45,757 nt of DNA, from assembly GCA_011947345.1 (NCBI GenBank), contig JAAVTG010000131.1, positions 1 to 45,757 on the forward strand. Reading direction: 5' to 3'. A program made the position numbers and the translations under genes. Below are positions 41,742-45,757 of the stretch, one piece after another. Each line of letters begins with the position of its first letter. Within the stretch, counting starts at the first letter, position 1. The notes under the pieces were generated by a model, which worked only from the letters and a program-made list of their open reading frames with translations, searched no databases and had not been told where the DNA came from. The DNA comes from Phytophthora quininea. Its lineage: Eukaryota > Oomycota > Peronosporomycetes > Peronosporales > Peronosporaceae.

Positions 41742-43175
41742 CTACTTGCAGCCTTCTGGTCGACGCCTCTGGCAGTTTGGATTCCACGGGTCTCTGTCAG
41801 CGTTGGCTCTATCGGCTCGGAGCAGACGGACGTTCTGCGTGAGCTCAGGCGAGTTGCCGTCCTCCATTTGGCAGATCTGGAAGGCTCGAGTGCTCAGCAG
41901 ACGCGATACCAGCGCCGAGTTCTCGACGTTCGTGGCGCCTACGTCCTTGAGGAAGAAACTCGATGGTGCTCCGTTCACAAGACCGCCACTTTTTGTCGCA
42001 GCCAGTCGAGTCAACGTACGAGCGAACTGATTGCGCACCGGTGCAGCGAGAGCTGGATGCAGTCGCTCCTTCATGCAGACAACGCGACGCAGTCTCTCCT
42101 TCATAACCGCTCGCTGCATGTCGTGAAAACTCAGGTTGCCGTCCTTGTCGCGTGGCAGTGGGGCGAAGAGCGCCTCGATGTCACGAGGCGAGTACTGCGG
42201 GAAGCGCTTGAGCAGGTGATCCACTTGGCGAACCACCTCCTCCTCTTCTTCTTGGGACAGCGAACACATCTCGTAGACAGAAAGAATGTCCTCCCGCTCC
42301 ATGCGGGTCGACATGGTGGTCAATTCACGGTCCGTCACCACATGCAAACCCTTCTCGCCACTTCGCAATCTCGAGTGCTCGTCCAGTGGCCCATACAGTC
42401 CAAAGACAAAGAGTCTGCCTGCCGAGTTCGGGTGCTGCAAGTGCTCCGGGAACAGAAAGTTGAGTAGCTGGTCCAAACCCATAGCAGCACTTTTTGATGT
42501 CGAAGCGACTCCTGTGTGGCTTTGGCCTTGTCCGTGGGAGTTGTGAGCCTTGCTACTGGACTGAGCCAACAGGAACGACAACTCGTGCTCCACTGTGTGC
42601 TCCTGAGTGCTGCAACGCAAGCCAAGCAGGCGAGGCGCATCTTTAGCGAACCGAGCCCGAAGACTCGGATGCGAGCTCTCAGCCCAAGCGGCTGGGTCAG
42701 CAGGACCAACGAGCTGCAGCAATTCAGTGACAGCATGAGGTCTAGCAACGCCCAACACCAGCGCTGGGCCACGGGAGAGCGCGTGAATAGCGTGCCCCAC
42801 GACCTCGTCGTCTTGGTCGTCTTGGCTCGCTACTGTATGCGGCACTGCTCCATGGCCTTCCTCAGTTCCTGCAGTAGGATCCAGCTCGGCTGTCGAGGCT
42901 CGATACATTGCATTGTGAGGGTTGCAAACCTCCACCACAAACTGGCGAGCTGCGTCTGCGGACAGATTCACGAGTGCTTGGTGCTTCACTATGAACCCTC
43001 CCTTCTGTAGCTCCTGACGTACAGCTTGGTCGTGCTCCAACGCATCTGCCTGCAGTACCAACACACTCAGTTGAACAGGCTCCGAGGCGTCAGCTGCTGC
43101 TGCGTCGCCGCGAGGGGTGGCTTTAGGCGACGCCACGCCATTGCGCGGGGTTTGCTGCTGCTTGGCTTTGGTCAT
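41742..43175 (-). CDS. NDK-like protein with EF-hand, catalytic His absent
   Basis: A 477-aa protein. An N-terminal domain resembles nucleoside diphosphate kinase: LVLQADALEHDQAVRQELQ, GGFIVKHQALVNLSADAARQ, then after an acidic insert ALVLGVARPHAVTELLQLVG and GPADPAAWAESSHPSLRARF. Where active enzymes have NIIHGSD, this reads LGLRCST, so the phosphate-accepting His is missing. A helical region and one EF-hand follow (PLPRDKDGNLSFHDMQRAV), with preceding ERFPQYSPRDIEALF-like helix context. Several axonemal proteins combine degenerate NDK domains with regulatory motifs, so a flagellar role is possible. The frame extends upstream only through a GTG at 43214; the first ATG is at 43175. Confidence 0.65.
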   Translation of the reverse strand: MTKAKQQQTPRNGVASPKATPRGDAAAADASEPVQLSVLVLQADALEHDQAVRQELQKGGFIVKHQALVNLSADAARQFVVEVCNPHNAMYRASTAELDPTAGTEEGHGAVPHTVASQDDQDDEVVGHAIHALSRGPALVLGVARPHAVTELLQLVGPADPAAWAESSHPSLRARFAKDAPRLLGLRCSTQEHTVEHELSFLLAQSSSKAHNSHGQGQSHTGVASTSKSAAMGLDQLLNFLFPEHLQHPNSAGRLFVFGLYGPLDEHSRLRSGEKGLHVVTDRELTTMSTRMEREDILSVYEMCSLSQEEEEEVVRQVDHLLKRFPQYSPRDIEALFAPLPRDKDGNLSFHDMQRAVMKERLRRVVCMKERLHPALAAPVRNQFARTLTRLAATKSGGLVNGAPSSFFLKDVGATNVENSALVSRLLSTRAFQICQMEDGNSPELTQNVRLLRADRANADRDPWNPNCQRRRPEGCK

Positions 43176-43391
43176 CGCGGCCTGCCAGTATCTCAAAGAG
43201 CCCCCAGCCTGCACACACCAGTCAACCGAGCCACCAAAGACGACGAATTTAGGTTCTCACAGCATTGTTTCCACAGGAATAGACTAGGCCGCACCTACTT
43301 TCACTTGCGCTGGAACTTGTCGGCGTTCATACAACGTTCACTTGTGCTTCTGATGGCCTCAACATGAGTGAGACCAGGCATCGCTGCCTCT

Positions 43392-44548
43392 TTACGCGGC
43401 CAGGGCAAAGCCCACACGCGGCTTGCGGGAGTCCGTGCCCCAGTCAAAGACCGTGTAGTGCTTGCGCATGAAGACGTCGCCGAGGATCCACAGCGGACCA
43501 GCCGGGGCCGGGATGTCTATGCCCATGAAGGCGAACAGACAGATCGGGCCGCTCTTGAGCGTGTACTCGTCCTTGGTGAGCGTGTACGACTTGCCATTCA
43601 GTACGAAGGAGATATCTGGCGCCGCTGCCGTGCAGCTGATGAGGTACTCGCCCATGATGAACTTATGCGCGCCCACCAGAGCCGCGAGTTTGGCCACCTG
43701 GTCCTTGGGGCCTGCAATGAGCGACGTACCCGAGTCCACAATGGCCTTGTTGACGTCCGAGAGCTTCTCTCCCTTGGTCTTCACTGCGTCCAACTTGACC
43801 GACCAGTAGGTGGCGCTCGTGACGTCCACGTAGCTGAGCTCGCCTGTGTAGTGGCTCTTATCCACGCCCCCAAACGTGAGCTCTCCGTCCTTTTGGTCGC
43901 CCAGGTAGAAGGCGAACACTGGCTCGTCCAGCAGTCCGTCCTGCACCATGCGATGGAACGGAGTCTTCAAGTGGTCCACGCTGATGGAGTCAAAGGCGAG
44001 TCCAAAGAGACCGTCGAACTTGCCCAGGTAGTAGGCCGGTCCGAGCCCCTTGGTGACGTTTACCTCGGCAAAGAACTGGTCCTTGACCTGTAGGCCGCCC
44101 AGGCCCAGCACGTCCTGGCTGAGGAAGCCCGAGACGGGGCCGCTGCCGTACATGATGTTGAAGGCCGTGCCGTTGGCCTTGTAGCTGCTCGACTTGTCGT
44201 GGTCGTACACGTTGTGGGAGCCGAACTTGCGGTTGGGTACCCACAGGTTAGACGAGCCCGTGTCGAAGATGACTGAGAAGGGCTGCGGAGGCGAGCCGAG
44301 AGAGATGGCGCCGTAGTACTGGGCGTTCTGGAAGTCGCGGATTACGACGTTGGCCGTATCCTCGAGGGAGGAAAAGTTGGGGAGGGGAACGAACTCTCGT
44401 CGAAGACAGCGGGCCGGTTCACGGCGTGGAGGTCCTTCAGCAGCGAGGACACGAACTCGTCGTCGCTGCGCTTGACCATCGGGACGCGCAGCACCGAGCC
44501 GGACGAGGAGGCGAGCAGCAGCGCGGAGAACAAGAGCCCACGGAGCAT
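43392..44548 (-). CDS. Pepsin-family (A1) aspartic protease, secreted or vacuolar
   Basis: A cathepsin D-like protease of 385 aa. It starts with a signal peptide (MLRGLLFSALLLASSSG) and a short basic propeptide (VLRVPMVKRSDDEF). Catalytic Asp motifs are VIFDTGSSNLWVP and AIVDSGTSLIAGP, and the flap Tyr is in NIMYGSGPVSGF. The C terminus has GPLWILGDVFMRKHYTVFD. One base is missing near 44392, between the propeptide (NRPAVFDESS) and FVPLPNFSSLEDTANVV; bridging gives 386 codons, a normal length. The frame downstream stays open to 44615, but only a non-ATG start is there and it lacks a signal peptide, so the ATG at 44548 is preferred. Secretion or vacuolar targeting follows from the signal peptide; the substrate is unknown. 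Confidence 0.88.
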
Positions 44549-44614
44549 CGCTTAGGAATTCTTGACGGGGAAGATCGGAGACTGAGACTGGATCAGATTG
44601 GTTGCGGGCTTGCA

Positions 44615-45603
44615 TTAGAGGGATGTACGGTAAGGTAGTTGAAGTGCTCTAGCGACGAGTTGGCGACGCTGGGCGAGGTAGTGCGGGCTTCTGCGAGTTG
44701 CCAAAGAGCAGCTCGTGCAGACTCTCCCCGCTGCCTTTGGGGAAACGCATTTGCGAGGAGAGTTGGAGTATGGCGACGAAGGCGGATGGTGACGGCATTG
44801 GGTGCAGCGCAACTTGACCAGCGCTTCACAGAGCTGCTCGGGGGTGGCGTTCGGGTTTTCTCGCAGTGTCTTGCGCACGTTGGAGGCGCCGACTAACTGC
44901 ACCACCAACTTCAGTAGAGCCCTCTCTCGTCCAAGACCGGAACTGCCTCCGTCATCTACGTGCGATGGAGGAGGTCTCGCAGCTCTCGCTGCTTCCTCGT
45001 CGTCGCGCATGAGTTGCTGCTGTTGAAGGTCGAGCAGCTCTTGACGGACGAAGGCGAGCTGGTCTTCGCAGATACGCAGCTTCTCTTCTTGTGCAGCTTC
45101 TCGAGTACTGGCGGATGCAAGTTGGTCTTTGAGGCGCGAGTTGTCGCGCTGCCAAGCCTCGTCGTTCTGCGGATGGGGTGGAGCTGTTAGCTGTTCATTC
45201 ATACACGCAGTCGCACAGAAAAGTAGACTAAGCTCACCTCGTGACTAGCTGTGCGAAGTTCCTGTATCTCCTGGCGAAGGGCTTGAACCTCGGCTCGTTG
45301 AGTGGACTGTTCCAGTTCGCTCTCGGTGCTAGTAGTAGTGATCGCTGGCAAGTCTTCGATGAGGTCGTGCAGACTCGGGGTGCTTCGATCATCGTAAATG
45401 CTGTTCGTCGAATCTGTCTCGACAGCAACCGGAGGAGAGGCGGCTACACGAACTGGTTGTCGGCCGAAGCTTTTCTGTGGAGCTCGCTTAGAAGACGTCA
45501 CGCTCTGCTTCGACGAGGAGGAGGATCGCAGTGACGATGTCGAGGACGAACTCTCCGCAGACGAATCGTTGTAGCGGTCTGCTGTCGGCTCTTTGGTGAA
45601 CAT
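44615..45603 (-). CDS. Coiled-coil hypothetical protein
   Basis: A 305-aa protein from two exons: 45238..45603 and 44615..45166, with an intron 45167..45237 (GTGAGC donor, GCTAAC branch, CCGCAG acceptor). Both exons are in frame without correction. The N-terminal third is Ser-rich and low-complexity (SSAESSSSTSSLRSSSSSKQ). A coiled coil spans the splice junction (RAEVQALRQEIQELR, then RLKDQLASASTREAAQEEKL). A small helical segment (LLKLVVQLVGASNVRKTLRE) precedes a basic C terminus with two CxxC pairs (CTQC, CTSC) that could bind zinc. I do not recognise the family. Confidence 0.7.
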
Positions 45604-45757
45604 CTTGTCGCGCGGCGACGGCTACAGCAATGGGACGGTTGCAGTGAACAAAACACCTTAAATAGGGCAACCCGACGAAAGCGAGTGCGATGGCAGTGGA
45701 AGCTGCGTGTATTGGCATGGCAAGTTCGTTGTCTTTATAAAAAGAGGCTAGCTGTTC

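Noticed and set aside
1..45757. CRISPR arrays, rRNA or tRNA genes, viral genes
   Set aside because: None seen on reading. tRNAs were not searched computationally, so a missed one is possible; a tRNAscan run would settle it.

Overview
The window is nuclear DNA from an oomycete, most likely Phytophthora or a close relative. The evidence is: densely packed GC-rich genes; very short introns (51-71 nt) with GT..AG ends and CTAAC/CTGAC-like branch sites; short 5' leaders that start at copies of the oomycete initiator/flanking promoter element (consensus GCTCATTYYNCAWTTT); genes for flagellar proteins; and a myosin with a C-terminal PX domain. The species cannot be fixed from the sequence alone.

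Layout. 1-9.1 kb: five minus-strand genes. These are a coiled-coil protein cut by the left edge, a PH-domain protein, a membrane-shaping TB2/DP1/HVA22 (REEP-like) protein, a UPF0193 (EVG1)-like protein and the axonemal protein CFAP184/CCDC96. 9.2-10 kb: an FtsJ-type rRNA methyltransferase (+), divergent from CFAP184. 10.3-14.9 kb: a PX-domain myosin (-). 16.1-20.4 kb: two pyruvate kinase genes, types A and B (-). 20.5-23.8 kb: a nearly intact PIF/Harbinger DNA transposon with a SANT/Myb protein and a DDE transposase. 24.8-28.1 kb: splicing factor PHF5A (-), a two-HMG-box protein (+) and phosphoglycerate kinase (-). 28.7-33.7 kb: a large inverted repeat, two arms of about 2.2 kb, each with an identical type-A pyruvate kinase, divergent around a 580-bp spacer. 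34.1-35.6 kb: a second type-B pyruvate kinase (+). 36.5-45.6 kb: a CBM20-trehalose-phosphate synthase/phosphatase fusion (+), GPN2 GTPase (-), an NDK-like/EF-hand protein (-), a pepsin-family aspartic protease (-) and a coiled-coil protein (-).

Five pyruvate kinases and one phosphoglycerate kinase, the two ATP-forming enzymes of lower glycolysis, lie within 20 kb. The two paralogue types show a conversion-like mosaic. The genes for zoospore flagella and membrane traffic at the left have no obvious link to them.

Many conserved genes are interrupted by single-base shifts, mostly one missing base in a homopolymer. These look like sequencing or assembly errors rather than gene decay, so the CDS spans given here run through the shifts. 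Where several shifts occur in one gene, the corrected length returns to a multiple of three.
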